DNA of 64,000 nt, from positions 124,001-188,000 of the forward strand of contig NZ_AUBG01000014.1 in the NCBI RefSeq assembly GCF_000429125.1. The letters run 5' to 3'. Source of the stretch: Aequorivita capsosiphonis DSM 23843. GTDB lineage: Bacteria > Bacteroidota > Bacteroidia > Flavobacteriales > Flavobacteriaceae. Shown piece by piece: positions 8,266-16,691 of this stretch (position 1 is the first letter of the stretch; each line of letters starts with the position of its first letter). The notes under the pieces were generated by a model. It was not told the DNA's origin, did not search any database, and saw only the letters and a program-made list of their open reading frames with translations. The position numbers were made by a program, and so were the translations under genes.

Positions 8266-8338
8266 ATACCCAATTCTAAATTAAAACTACCAAATACTAA
8301 TTGGCTATTGACAGCTATTACCTTAATTAATATTTTTG
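8266..8338 (+). promoter_or_regulatory. Promoter with two 21-bp-spaced direct repeats (site E, putative LytTR box)
   Basis: Repeats ATACCCAATTCTAA (8266-8279) and CTACCAAATACTAA (8287-8300) are 21 bp apart. Seven bases later comes TTG (8308-8310), then 20 bases and TATTTTTG (8331-8338). The layout matches site D to the base. The ATG of the DUF4412 gene is at 8383. Confidence 0.7.
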
Positions 8339-8382
8339 TGTATATTATAGTCTCAATCCAAGCTATTTAAAATCAAACCATT

Positions 8383-9246
8383 ATGAAAAAAATATATCGA
8401 ATTTCACTGACAACATTACTTCTACTTCTTTTTATAGCACCCGCACAAGCGCAACGCGGTTTTATAAAACGGAAAATAAAACAGAAAGTAGAAAAGGATA
8501 TGAGAGAGAAGCATGCCGAACCACAAAGAGAAAAGGGCAAAAAAGCACTAGAGGATATTACTTATGAAAACGATACCCGCTATCCCGTCCCTGAAAATCC
8601 CGTACAAGCAACTTTGGTAATGCAAATGCAATCTTTTAAAAAGAACGGTAAATTGGATGACACCAACACTACCAAAATGATTTTTGGTAAAACCGGGGAA
8701 TGTATGATTATGAACGAAGGCGATAAAAATGAAACCCGAATGCTTTTTGATTATAAAGGAGCCGCTACCTATATGATTAACGAAAAAGAAAAAACGGCCA
8801 TGAAAATGCCCATGATTAATTTTCAGAAAATGGTAGAAAAAATGGCAAAAAGTCAAGGTGACATAGACGACAATAACGGGCAATGGGAACGTACTGAGGA
8901 ACAAAAGGAAATCAATGGCTACAACTGCCGTAAATATATATACCTTAATGCAAAAGAAGACACAAAAATGCATGCGTGGGTCACCCAGGACATCAGCCTT
9001 GATTTAAGTGGTAATCATCTTTTTGGAGGACAAATTAGGGACTTCGCTACTGAAACTGCGACCGATACTACTGTCAAGGTAGATGAAAACTTCCCTAGAG
9101 GAATGATGGTTCGCAGTATTTACTTCGATAAAAAGAGTGATAAACCAAGCATGATAACAGATATAACAACTTTTAAAAAATCTTCCGACCCAAAGTATTT
9201 CGATCTTAGCGATTATGAGATAAATGATATATTGGGCAGGTTGTAA
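8383..9246 (+). CDS. DUF4412-family secreted protein
   Basis: 287 residues. The signal peptide is classical (LLLLLFIAPAQAQ). A basic segment follows (RGFIKRKIKQKVEKD), then a beta-rich domain (about 65-287) with the pattern expected of DUF4412: repeated short Met/Lys-rich strands (MIFGKTGECMIMNEG, then TYMINEKEKTAMKMPMIN), and the sequence GYNCRKYIYLNAKEDTKMHAW. Such proteins are periplasmic or outer-membrane-associated with no known activity. Promoter/site E drives it, and four more exported or membrane proteins follow on the same strand. Confidence 0.75.
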   Translation: MKKIYRISLTTLLLLLFIAPAQAQRGFIKRKIKQKVEKDMREKHAEPQREKGKKALEDITYENDTRYPVPENPVQATLVMQMQSFKKNGKLDDTNTTKMIFGKTGECMIMNEGDKNETRMLFDYKGAATYMINEKEKTAMKMPMINFQKMVEKMAKSQGDIDDNNGQWERTEEQKEINGYNCRKYIYLNAKEDTKMHAWVTQDISLDLSGNHLFGGQIRDFATETATDTTVKVDENFPRGMMVRSIYFDKKSDKPSMITDITTFKKSSDPKYFDLSDYEINDILGRL

Positions 9247-9453
9247 ATTCCGAGAAACCGGAAGAAATTTTTTACGAAAGCTTAAAGTCTTTATCAACAC
9301 CGAATTCTTGTATTATATGCTGGTGATCTTGACAACCAATTTTAAACTATATTAATAAAAGCTCCTTTTAGAATCATATTGAAAAAAGCTTATTTGTGAT
9401 TATACAAAAAACAACTTCCCTAAGAAATACTTCATCCATAAAACCCGTTAACA

Positions 9454-10806
9454 ATGAAAACCCTAAAAAAAAATCTCAAAGCCTTAGCACTCTTTTTATT
9501 CATTGTCATGGTTTTTGCCAGTTGTCGCGATGGCAAGGAAGGTGAAGCAATAGATGATGACTCAGACTCAAATACAGAGCAGTTAAAAAATGCATCAGCT
9601 ACTGATGATGACAGCGGTGAGATAAAGTCAAAGCCGCCACAAGAAAGCAATACCTCAATTGTAGAGGAAGATAATGATGCAACAAGTCCAGATGCTATGG
9701 AAGGCAATACCGCGGCCATCACATTGGACTGCGATTATTTTAGCAAGCATCCAAATACAGTCTTAAAAGACAATCCAGAAGCTCCTGTAGATTATATTAT
9801 CCCTTGTGTGGCAAGAATTGATGGCAAACTTACCATCGAGCCAGGCGTTGTGATTGCTTTTAAACAAGGTGCAGGAATAGATTTTTATGCGAAGTCTTCC
9901 TTTAAGATGAACGGCACCGCTGAAAAACCAATCGTCCTAACCGGAAAAGAAAAAATAAAAGGATTTTGGTGGGGTGTTCGTACGGAAAGCAACAGTATAA
10001 CCAACGCTATGAGTTATGTAACCATTGATTATGCAGGTGGTGGCTTAAAAGCTGCTTTGAAAATCAATAATGAGAAAAGTAGTGTAAAGCTCGAGCATTG
10101 CACTTTTTCAAATAGTAAAGAATACGGAATGATTACCAAGCGAGGCGTCGATAAAGACGTCCATAATATTGTGATGAATAACTGCAACTTTACTAAAAAT
10201 AAAATACCAGTACACACTGATGCAAGTCGCTTAAGATTGTTTAACGGCTCCAATAAATTCTCTGGCAACGAAAAAGATTACATCCATCTGGAAGGTGGAA
10301 CCATGAGAGGTGATGCCACTTGGGCCAAATTAGACGTACCTTATTTTCTTCAAAATAATTTCACCATTAAAGAAGGTGTATTCACAGTAGCACCAGGTGC
10401 AGAGATAATAATGTCTTCCCAAAAATGGATTCACGTTTCCGAAGAGGCTTCCCTGTTAATGATCGGTACGCCAGAAGCGCCTATCAAATTTCGAGGGGAA
10501 CGTGATATTGCTGGGTTTTGGCAACAAATAAACGTGAAGTCCAGCAGCCCTTTAAATGAAATGGGGCATGTAATCATAGAAAACGCCGGCAGAACCACAA
10601 AAAAACCTAACGGTGCTGTATTTTTCGAAAGATCAAGATTCTTGAATATCCACGATGTGATTTTTCGCAATTGTTTTGAATATGGAATTACAGTCCAGGA
10701 TGCAGCACAATCCAATTTAAAATACGCCAATTTAAGTTTAGACAATACGCCAAAACTGTTTTCAGATTGGAGTGGCAAAGAAATCGTTGCTCCTGAAAAG
10801 CCTTAA
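9454..10806 (+). CDS. Lipoprotein with right-handed parallel beta-helix
   Basis: 450 residues. The lipobox is VMVFASC (Cys24). An acidic, low-complexity linker rich in Asp, Ser and Glu (about 27-85) precedes a repetitive domain. That domain has the short hydrophobic/Asn/Gly rungs of a parallel beta-helix: LTIEPGVVIAFKQGAGIDF, then SYVTIDYAGGGLKAAL, then a second half with FTIKEGVFTVAPGAEIIM and GHVIIENAGR. The two halves look like an internal duplication. Similar surface lipoproteins bind or cleave polysaccharide, but I see no catalytic signature. It lies 207 bp after the DUF4412 gene, with no clear promoter of its own. Confidence 0.75.
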   Translation: MKTLKKNLKALALFLFIVMVFASCRDGKEGEAIDDDSDSNTEQLKNASATDDDSGEIKSKPPQESNTSIVEEDNDATSPDAMEGNTAAITLDCDYFSKHPNTVLKDNPEAPVDYIIPCVARIDGKLTIEPGVVIAFKQGAGIDFYAKSSFKMNGTAEKPIVLTGKEKIKGFWWGVRTESNSITNAMSYVTIDYAGGGLKAALKINNEKSSVKLEHCTFSNSKEYGMITKRGVDKDVHNIVMNNCNFTKNKIPVHTDASRLRLFNGSNKFSGNEKDYIHLEGGTMRGDATWAKLDVPYFLQNNFTIKEGVFTVAPGAEIIMSSQKWIHVSEEASLLMIGTPEAPIKFRGERDIAGFWQQINVKSSSPLNEMGHVIIENAGRTTKKPNGAVFFERSRFLNIHDVIFRNCFEYGITVQDAAQSNLKYANLSLDNTPKLFSDWSGKEIVAPEKP

Positions 10807-10911
10807 CAGTTCGTATTGAAACAGGCTAAATCAGAAGGCTTCTTTAAAAATTTCCATTTATTACGAGAAAACAAAAAATAGAAAATTCATTTAAATTAAA
10901 ATCAATTAATC

Positions 10912-11433
10912 ATGAAAAAAGCCATTTTATATGTAGGAGCACTTTTCTTCATGCTAATATCAAATTCGGCATTTGCACAAGAAACCGCTAAGGAATCGAA
11001 AGATTCTAAGACAGAAAATCTTCAAAATATAGAGAACTCAAAAGTGAAGGTATTGGTTGATACCTCTTCTAAGAAAGTCAAGAATTCTTCGACAAAGACC
11101 TCTGCTACCAGAGCAGAAGAAAAAGGAATAGGTACGCCAGATCATTGGCATAAACCTAATAGCAAAACCTGGACTACTAGATTTTCTCAAAAGTTGACCC
11201 TTAACAATAGTGTTTTTCAAATAAAACGCAGTAAAAACGGATTTGACCTTTATGAAAAAGGCTCATCCCAAGTGTATGCCAATTTGGTGCCTACCCCAAA
11301 AGAAGGTTTATACCGCTATAATTCTTCAACTAAAAATGGTGCGGCTCATTTCGATAAAAAAGGCAACTTAATTTTAAAATATTTGGATAATGACACAGGG
11401 AAAACGAAAGAAATACAGTTTCAGTCAAATTAG
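10912..11433 (+). CDS. Small secreted protein, function unknown
   Basis: 173 residues with a good signal peptide (ISNSAFAQE). A Lys/Ser-rich low-complexity stretch follows (about 22-65), then a roughly 100-residue C-terminal domain (FSQKLTLNNSVFQIKRSKNG, then YANLVPTPKEGLYRYNSS, then GNLILKYLDNDTGKTKEIQF) that looks like a small beta-barrel or sandwich. No family recognised. It is 105 bp downstream of the beta-helix lipoprotein and probably belongs to the same transcript. Confidence 0.65.
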   Translation: MKKAILYVGALFFMLISNSAFAQETAKESKDSKTENLQNIENSKVKVLVDTSSKKVKNSSTKTSATRAEEKGIGTPDHWHKPNSKTWTTRFSQKLTLNNSVFQIKRSKNGFDLYEKGSSQVYANLVPTPKEGLYRYNSSTKNGAAHFDKKGNLILKYLDNDTGKTKEIQFQSN

Positions 11434-11502
11434 AGAATTTTCTCAGATTCTACTTTCTACTATAATATTTAAAAGCTGAAAATTCATTTATAATAAAAAA
11501 CT

Positions 11503-11874
11503 ATGGAAAACGAAACAAACACACCGACGCAAAAAACAACAGAAGAGCCTACTAGTATTATCGAGCAAGGTAAAACAATCGCAATAATTAGCTATATCAC
11601 AATCTTTGGTCTCTTGATTGCTTTTATAATGAACAACGATAAAAAAAATACATTTGCGGCATATCACATACGTCAATGCATTGGCTTGGTTTCTGTAGGT
11701 TTAGCTTCTTATATTATTGGTAAAATCCCTTTTGTAGGTTGGTTAATTTCACTTCTAGTCGGTATATTTCTTTTGGTTTTATGGATAATCGGATTAATAG
11801 CTGCAATAAACGGAGAGAAAAAACCAGTTCCTATTTTAGGTGAAAAATTTCAGGAGTGGTTTAAAGGGATATGA
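11503..11874 (+). CDS. DUF4870-like small membrane protein
   Basis: 123 residues with a polar N-terminus and three or four hydrophobic helices (about 27-50, 60-80, 82-105). The sequence AIISYITIFGLLIAF followed by FAAYHIRQC matches the family often named DUF4870 or 'import component' in flavobacteria, where a His-Xaa-Arg-Gln motif follows the first helix. Inner-membrane location is expected; function is unknown. It ends the run of plus-strand genes that starts with the two-component system. Confidence 0.65.
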   Translation: MENETNTPTQKTTEEPTSIIEQGKTIAIISYITIFGLLIAFIMNNDKKNTFAAYHIRQCIGLVSVGLASYIIGKIPFVGWLISLLVGIFLLVLWIIGLIAAINGEKKPVPILGEKFQEWFKGI

Positions 11875-11883
11875 TATCTAGAT

Positions 11884-11946
11884 GAAATCGAAATCGAAGC
11901 CGAAATCGAAGTTGAAAATGAAGATGAAGATGAAGATGAACTAAAA
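11884..11946. repeat. Degenerate hexanucleotide tandem repeat
   Basis: About ten tandem six-base units of the form GAAATC or GAAGAT begin just after the stop codon at 11874. A shorter stretch with the same GAAATC units lies at 31383-31408. Confidence 0.7.
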
Positions 11947-12025
11947 TGCTCAACAATCTTTGAGGTTTTATATTTAAAGAAATCAATCGATATTCCTATA
12001 TTTTTCTGTAATTTATTCAGAATAG

Positions 12026-13327
12026 CTAAACAACTTCGGCATACAAATCAAAATCTTCGGCAGCGGTAATTTTTACATTGAAAAATTCTCCGGTGCGCAA
12101 ATAGTCATCCTCGGCGTTTATTAACACTTCGTTATCCACATCTGGGCTGTCAAATTCTGTTCTTCCCACAAAGTAACCGCCTTCTTTTCTGTCAATCACC
12201 ACTCTAAATTCCTTACCGATTTTCTGTTGGTTTAATTCCCAAGAAATCTGGGATTGGATTTCCATAATTTCATTGGCACGATCCATTTTAACTTCTTCCG
12301 GCACATCATCTTCAAGATTATAGGCGTGCGTATTTTCTTCGTGAGAATATGTAAAACACCCCAAACGTTCAAAACGCATCTCCTTTACCCATTGTTTCAA
12401 GGTTTGGAAATCTTCTTCGGTTTCACCAGGATATCCAACGATTAAAGTAGTTCTGATTGCCATTTCTGGAACTGCAGCTCTAAATTCTTCCAATAATTTT
12501 GTAGTTTTCGCTTTTGTGGTTCCACGACGCATAGATTTCAGAATTGAATCTGAAATATGCTGCAACGGAATATCTAAATAATTACAAACCTTAGGTTCAT
12601 TTCGCATTACTTCTAAAACATCCATCGGGAAACCTGTAGGGAAAGCATAATGCATTCTAATCCATTCAATACCTTCAACCCTTGCTAACTTTTCTAGCAA
12701 TTCCGCAAGGTTTCGTTTTTTGTATAAATCAAGTCCGTAATAGGTTAAATCCTGAGCGATCAATATCAATTCCTTCACGCCTTTGGCAGCGAGCTTTTCG
12801 GCTTCAACAACCAATTCCTCCATAGGCGTACTTCTGTGTTTTCCACGCATAATCGGGATGGCACAAAACGAACAAGGTCTGTCGCAACCTTCAGCAATTT
12901 TGAAATACGCGTAATTTTTCGGAGTAGTTGTTACGCGTTCCCCAATCAATTCGTGTTTGTAATCTGCACCTAAAGCTTTCAACAAGCCGGGAAGTTCGGT
13001 AGTTCCGAAATATTCATCCACATTGGGGATTTCCTTTTGAAGGTCTGGCTTGTATCTTTCAGAAAGACAGCCCGTAACAAAAACTTTATCAACAATGCCT
13101 TCTTCCTTTTTCTGAACATACTCAAGGATGGTGTTTACACTTTCTTCCTTGGCGTTATTAATAAATCCGCACGTATTTATAACCACAATATTTCCCTCTT
13201 CTTCGTGTACAACCTCTTTATTGCTGGCGCGCAACTGGCCCATCAGCACTTCACTGTCATAAACATTCTTGGAGCATCCTAAGGTTACTACGTTTATTTT
13301 ATTTTTCTTTAGGGTTTTTGTACGCAT
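12026..13327 (-). CDS. rimO: Ribosomal protein S12 methylthiotransferase RimO
   Basis: 433 residues. The radical-SAM enzyme adds a methylthio group to an Asp of ribosomal protein S12. The N-terminal UPF0004 domain carries Cys18, Cys53 and Cys87 (TLGCSKN, INTCGF, VTGCLSE), which hold the auxiliary iron-sulfur cluster. The radical-SAM triad is Cys148, Cys152 and Cys155 in GCDRPCSFC. The C-terminal TRAM domain covers the last roughly 65 residues. The TLGCSKN opening and the length favour RimO over MiaB. It is a single gene convergent with the plus-strand secretome genes. A possible -7 box (TACCTTTG, 13465-13458) lies 130 bp upstream. Confidence 0.93.
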   Translation of the reverse strand: MRTKTLKKNKINVVTLGCSKNVYDSEVLMGQLRASNKEVVHEEEGNIVVINTCGFINNAKEESVNTILEYVQKKEEGIVDKVFVTGCLSERYKPDLQKEIPNVDEYFGTTELPGLLKALGADYKHELIGERVTTTPKNYAYFKIAEGCDRPCSFCAIPIMRGKHRSTPMEELVVEAEKLAAKGVKELILIAQDLTYYGLDLYKKRNLAELLEKLARVEGIEWIRMHYAFPTGFPMDVLEVMRNEPKVCNYLDIPLQHISDSILKSMRRGTTKAKTTKLLEEFRAAVPEMAIRTTLIVGYPGETEEDFQTLKQWVKEMRFERLGCFTYSHEENTHAYNLEDDVPEEVKMDRANEIMEIQSQISWELNQQKIGKEFRVVIDRKEGGYFVGRTEFDSPDVDNEVLINAEDDYLRTGEFFNVKITAAEDFDLYAEVV

Positions 13328-13518
13328 TGTTGTTTAACTATTTTTTAAATTTTAATTGTGGCCTAAGGTGCCTGAGTGTTTTGAAAGTATTTCTAAAAAT
13401 CTTACTGCTTTTTATCAATTACTCTTACTTTCAAAATGTACCGAAGGCAAAAGCGTGCAAAGGTACAACCATTTTAAACTAAATCCGCATAATATGGTCA
13501 AAGCTAAAACCTAAACTT

Positions 13519-14598
13519 ATGAAACCTTCCATTTTAATACTTTTCATACTATTTGCTTTCTTCTCAGGATGTTCCCAATCTGATGAAACCACAGAAACTA
13601 GCGCTACATCCCTCTATTTTCCTCCTATCGATTCAGCCGCATGGGAAACCCTTAGCCCTGAAGCCTTAAACTGGAACACGGAATTTCTACCAGAGCTTAA
13701 AACATATTTAGCCGAAAAAAACACCGATGCCTTTATTATTTTAAAGAATGGACGCATCATTGTGGAGTATTATTTCAACGACTTTACGTCAAATACACCA
13801 CACGCATGGAATTCAGCCGGAAAAACGCTTGTCGCTTTTTCAACCGGAATAGCGCAACAAGATGGATATTTAACCTTAGACGATTCCACTTCTGAATACT
13901 TGGGTCCTGGCTGGACAACAATGACGACCCAACAAGAAGGGGAAATCACAATTTGGAATCAACTTACAATGACTGCTGGCGGTGATTATAACGTTCCCGA
14001 CACAGCCTGCACAGATCCAGCGTGTTTGCAATATTTAAACGATCCAGGAACTTTTTGGTTTTATCACAACGCCTTTTACACCTTGCTCCAACCAGTTTTG
14101 GATTCCGCAATTCCAATGGGTTTTGATAGCTATTTTGAAGAAAAACTAAAAAGTCCAACTGGTATTTCAGGAACTTGGTTACAATTTGGATACAACCGTG
14201 TGTTTTTTAGCAATGCACGTTCCATGGCGCGTTTCGGGATATTAAACCTAAACCGAGGCAATTGGGACGGAACGCAATTATTGAATGAAACCTATTTTGA
14301 CCAAATGACCAACACCTCCCAAAACCTCAACAAAGCTTACGGTTATTTATGGTGGTTGAACGGGAAGGAAAGTTATCGACTTCCGCAGACAACCCATGAA
14401 TTTCAAGGAAAATTAATTCCCAATGCGCCTAATGACCTCATTGCAGGTTTAGGAAAAGATGACCAAAAACTTTATATCGTTCCCAGTCAAGACTTAATTG
14501 TGATTCGTATGGGTGGCAATGCAGGGAATCCGCACCCAGGTCCTTCGGGTTTTGACGATGAACTATGGGGGAAATTGAGCGTATTGTTCAATTATTGA
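13519..14598 (+). CDS. Serine hydrolase, beta-lactamase/PBP4-like fold, lipoprotein
   Basis: 359 residues with a lipobox (FFSGCSQ, Cys18). The class C beta-lactamase-like Ser-Xaa-Xaa-Lys motif is NSAGKTL (Ser99, Lys102). A second motif, YHNAFY, fits the Tyr-Xaa-Asn element. A C-terminal strand (LYIVPSQDLIVIRMGG) occupies the place of the KTG strand, but without a canonical KTG. Such proteins are usually esterases or D-amino peptidases rather than resistance enzymes. It stands alone between rimO and an S9 peptidase. Confidence 0.8.
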   Translation: MKPSILILFILFAFFSGCSQSDETTETSATSLYFPPIDSAAWETLSPEALNWNTEFLPELKTYLAEKNTDAFIILKNGRIIVEYYFNDFTSNTPHAWNSAGKTLVAFSTGIAQQDGYLTLDDSTSEYLGPGWTTMTTQQEGEITIWNQLTMTAGGDYNVPDTACTDPACLQYLNDPGTFWFYHNAFYTLLQPVLDSAIPMGFDSYFEEKLKSPTGISGTWLQFGYNRVFFSNARSMARFGILNLNRGNWDGTQLLNETYFDQMTNTSQNLNKAYGYLWWLNGKESYRLPQTTHEFQGKLIPNAPNDLIAGLGKDDQKLYIVPSQDLIVIRMGGNAGNPHPGPSGFDDELWGKLSVLFNY

Positions 14599-14695
14599 AT
14601 GACTTTTTTTCCACGTACGGACAGGTCGCGACCTGCCCCAACAACCAACTTTTTTAAGTAACTTTACATTTAATAATAATTCAATTTTAGTACTG

Positions 14696-16594
14696 ATGAA
14701 AAAAATAACATTCCTGCTGGCCTTTCTTGGCGCCAGCTTTTTGTTCGCTCAAAAAACAATGACTCCTGAACTTTTATGGCAGGTGAAAAAAGTAAGCCCA
14801 ATTGGAATTTCCGATAACGGAGAAGTGCTATTTTACAAGGTTACTACTCCCAATATGGAAGAAAACAGCTTTGATTCAAAGTATTATGCCATGCGGGTTG
14901 CTGGCGGCAATTTTGCCGAAGTTACAAAGGAAGAAGCTAAGGTAGCCGATAAAAACCTTTCTCCAGATGGCAAATATTTGTTAATGAATAAATCCGTTCA
15001 CGTTAAAGATATATTGGGGAAAGATATTTTCAAAGACCTTCCTAAAAGCGATGCCTACGTCTTCACTTCTTTAGATTATCGCCATTGGGATACCTATAAT
15101 GATGGTAGCTACAACCACCTTTTTTTTAAGGATTTAAAAACCGGCGCCGAAACGGATATTACTCCCGGTCAACCTTACTATACACCTCAAGCTCCTTTTG
15201 GTGGTGATGAAGATTACGTTTGGGGCCCAAAAGGCGAAAACATCTACTACGTAAGTAAGAAACTGGCTGGAACCGAGTATGCAGTGAGCACGAACACAGA
15301 TATTTACAAGTTCAATTTAGCTGACAAAAAAACTGAAAACATAACGGAAGAAAACAAAGGTTATGACACCAACCCAGCCTTCTCAAAAAAAGGTGCCATG
15401 GCTTGGCTTCAAATGAAGACTGACGGTTATGAAGCCGATAAAAATGACATTATTGTTTTACAGGACGGTGTTAAACAAAACCTTACCTCACAATGGGACG
15501 GTACAGTGGGTGGTTTCACTTGGGCCAATAATAGCAAAGACATCTATTTTACTGCTCCAGTTAATGGTACCAAACAATTATTTAAAGTTGATTATCCAGG
15601 AAGAACCAGAAAAATGCCAGTTGTGGAGCAAATTTCAAAAGGGCAGTTTGACGTTACTGGTATTGTTGCAGAACAAGATGGGCAATTGATTGTTACACGA
15701 ACCGATATGAACCATGCCTCTGAAATATTCTCTTTCGATTTAAAAAAGCAGACTTTTAAGCAGCTTACCCAAGTAAATACAGATTTATACGGAAAGTTAG
15801 ACTTGCCGACAGTTGAAAAAAGAATGGTAACAACCAAAGACAATAAGCAAATGTTAGTCTGGGTAATTCTTCCTCCAAACTTTGATAAAAACAAAAAATA
15901 TCCAACCCTTCTTTATGCACAGGGCGGGCCACAATCGGCTTTGTCACAATTTTACTCCACGCGTTGGAATTTTCAATTGATGGCTTCTGAAGGCTATATA
16001 GTTGTAGCACCCAACCGTCGCGGAATGCCAGGTCACGGTGTAGCATGGAATGAAGCCATTAGTGGTGATTGGGGCGGTGGTGCTATGCAAGATTACCTTG
16101 ATGCCATTGACGATGTTGCAAAGGAACCTTACGTAGATAATGATCGTTTAGGCGCTATTGGAGCTAGTTTTGGTGGGTATTCTGTATTTTGGTTAGCAGG
16201 TAATCACGATGGGCGCTTTAAAACATTTATAGCTCACGATGGTGTTTTTGATACGCGTTCTATGTATGGAACCACAGAGGAGTTATTCTTTGTAAACCAC
16301 GATATGGGTGGTGCTTACTGGGAAAAGAACAATGCAATAGCGCAGAAATCTTTTAATGAATTTAATCCAATATCTTATGTTGACAACTGGGACACTCCTA
16401 TTATGATTATCCAAGGTGGAAAAGACTATCGCGTACCAATTGAACAAGGACTAGGAGCTTTTCAGGCCGCTCAATTAAAAGGAATAAAAAGTAAACTACT
16501 ATATCTTCCAGAAGAAAATCACTGGGTGCTTCAACCGCAAAATGCGCTTGTTTGGCAACGTGAGTTTTATAGCTGGTTAAAGGAAACGCTTTAG
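14696..16594 (+). CDS. S9-family peptidase (DPP-IV/acylaminoacyl-type)
   Basis: 632 residues with a signal peptide (LGASFLFAQ), so probably periplasmic. The N-terminal beta-propeller (about 25-370) carries DPP-like repeats (LSPDGKYLLMN, FTWANNSKDIYFTAP). The C-terminal alpha/beta-hydrolase has the triad Ser491 (GASFGGYS), Asp577 (GGKDYRVP) and His609 (EENHW). It should release dipeptides or acyl-amino acids from peptide N-termini. A TAACTTTA sequence 30 bp before the ATG may be the -7 box. The TAG stop is followed at once by tandem heptads and a bidirectional terminator. Confidence 0.9.
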   Translation: MKKITFLLAFLGASFLFAQKTMTPELLWQVKKVSPIGISDNGEVLFYKVTTPNMEENSFDSKYYAMRVAGGNFAEVTKEEAKVADKNLSPDGKYLLMNKSVHVKDILGKDIFKDLPKSDAYVFTSLDYRHWDTYNDGSYNHLFFKDLKTGAETDITPGQPYYTPQAPFGGDEDYVWGPKGENIYYVSKKLAGTEYAVSTNTDIYKFNLADKKTENITEENKGYDTNPAFSKKGAMAWLQMKTDGYEADKNDIIVLQDGVKQNLTSQWDGTVGGFTWANNSKDIYFTAPVNGTKQLFKVDYPGRTRKMPVVEQISKGQFDVTGIVAEQDGQLIVTRTDMNHASEIFSFDLKKQTFKQLTQVNTDLYGKLDLPTVEKRMVTTKDNKQMLVWVILPPNFDKNKKYPTLLYAQGGPQSALSQFYSTRWNFQLMASEGYIVVAPNRRGMPGHGVAWNEAISGDWGGGAMQDYLDAIDDVAKEPYVDNDRLGAIGASFGGYSVFWLAGNHDGRFKTFIAHDGVFDTRSMYGTTEELFFVNHDMGGAYWEKNNAIAQKSFNEFNPISYVDNWDTPIMIIQGGKDYRVPIEQGLGAFQAAQLKGIKSKLLYLPEENHWVLQPQNALVWQREFYSWLKETL

Positions 16595-16629
16595 TAGACG
16601 TTAGGCGGTAGAGGGTAGACGGTAGAAAA
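16595..16629. repeat. Five tandem heptanucleotides after the peptidase stop codon
   Basis: Consecutive 7-mers TAGACGT, TAGGCGG, TAGAGGG, TAGACGG and TAGAAAA begin right after the TAG stop (16592-16594). Related units occur after htpG (38339) and on the complementary strand near 38882. Confidence 0.75.
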
Positions 16630-16633
16630 AAAG

Positions 16634-16675
16634 AGCCACGAATTCGCGAATACAATTATTCGTGAAATCGTGGCT
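16634..16675. terminator. Bidirectional hairpin terminator between the S9 peptidase and ftsY
   Basis: A 19-bp stem (16634-16652 with 16657-16675) has one mismatch, one G-T pair and a 4-base loop. It lies 17 bases past the end of ftsY and 40 past the peptidase. Confidence 0.75.
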
Positions 16676-16691
16676 TATACTTTAGAAGTAT

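Noticed and set aside
8095-8370. Open frame of 91 codons upstream of the DUF4412 gene
   Set aside because: It starts with TTG, overlaps operator/promoter E, and has no recognisable domain, signal peptide or partner.
13519-14598. Antibiotic-resistance beta-lactamase
   Set aside because: Only the Ser-Xaa-Xaa-Lys and Tyr-Xaa-Asn motifs are present without a canonical KTG; the context suggests an esterase or peptidase.
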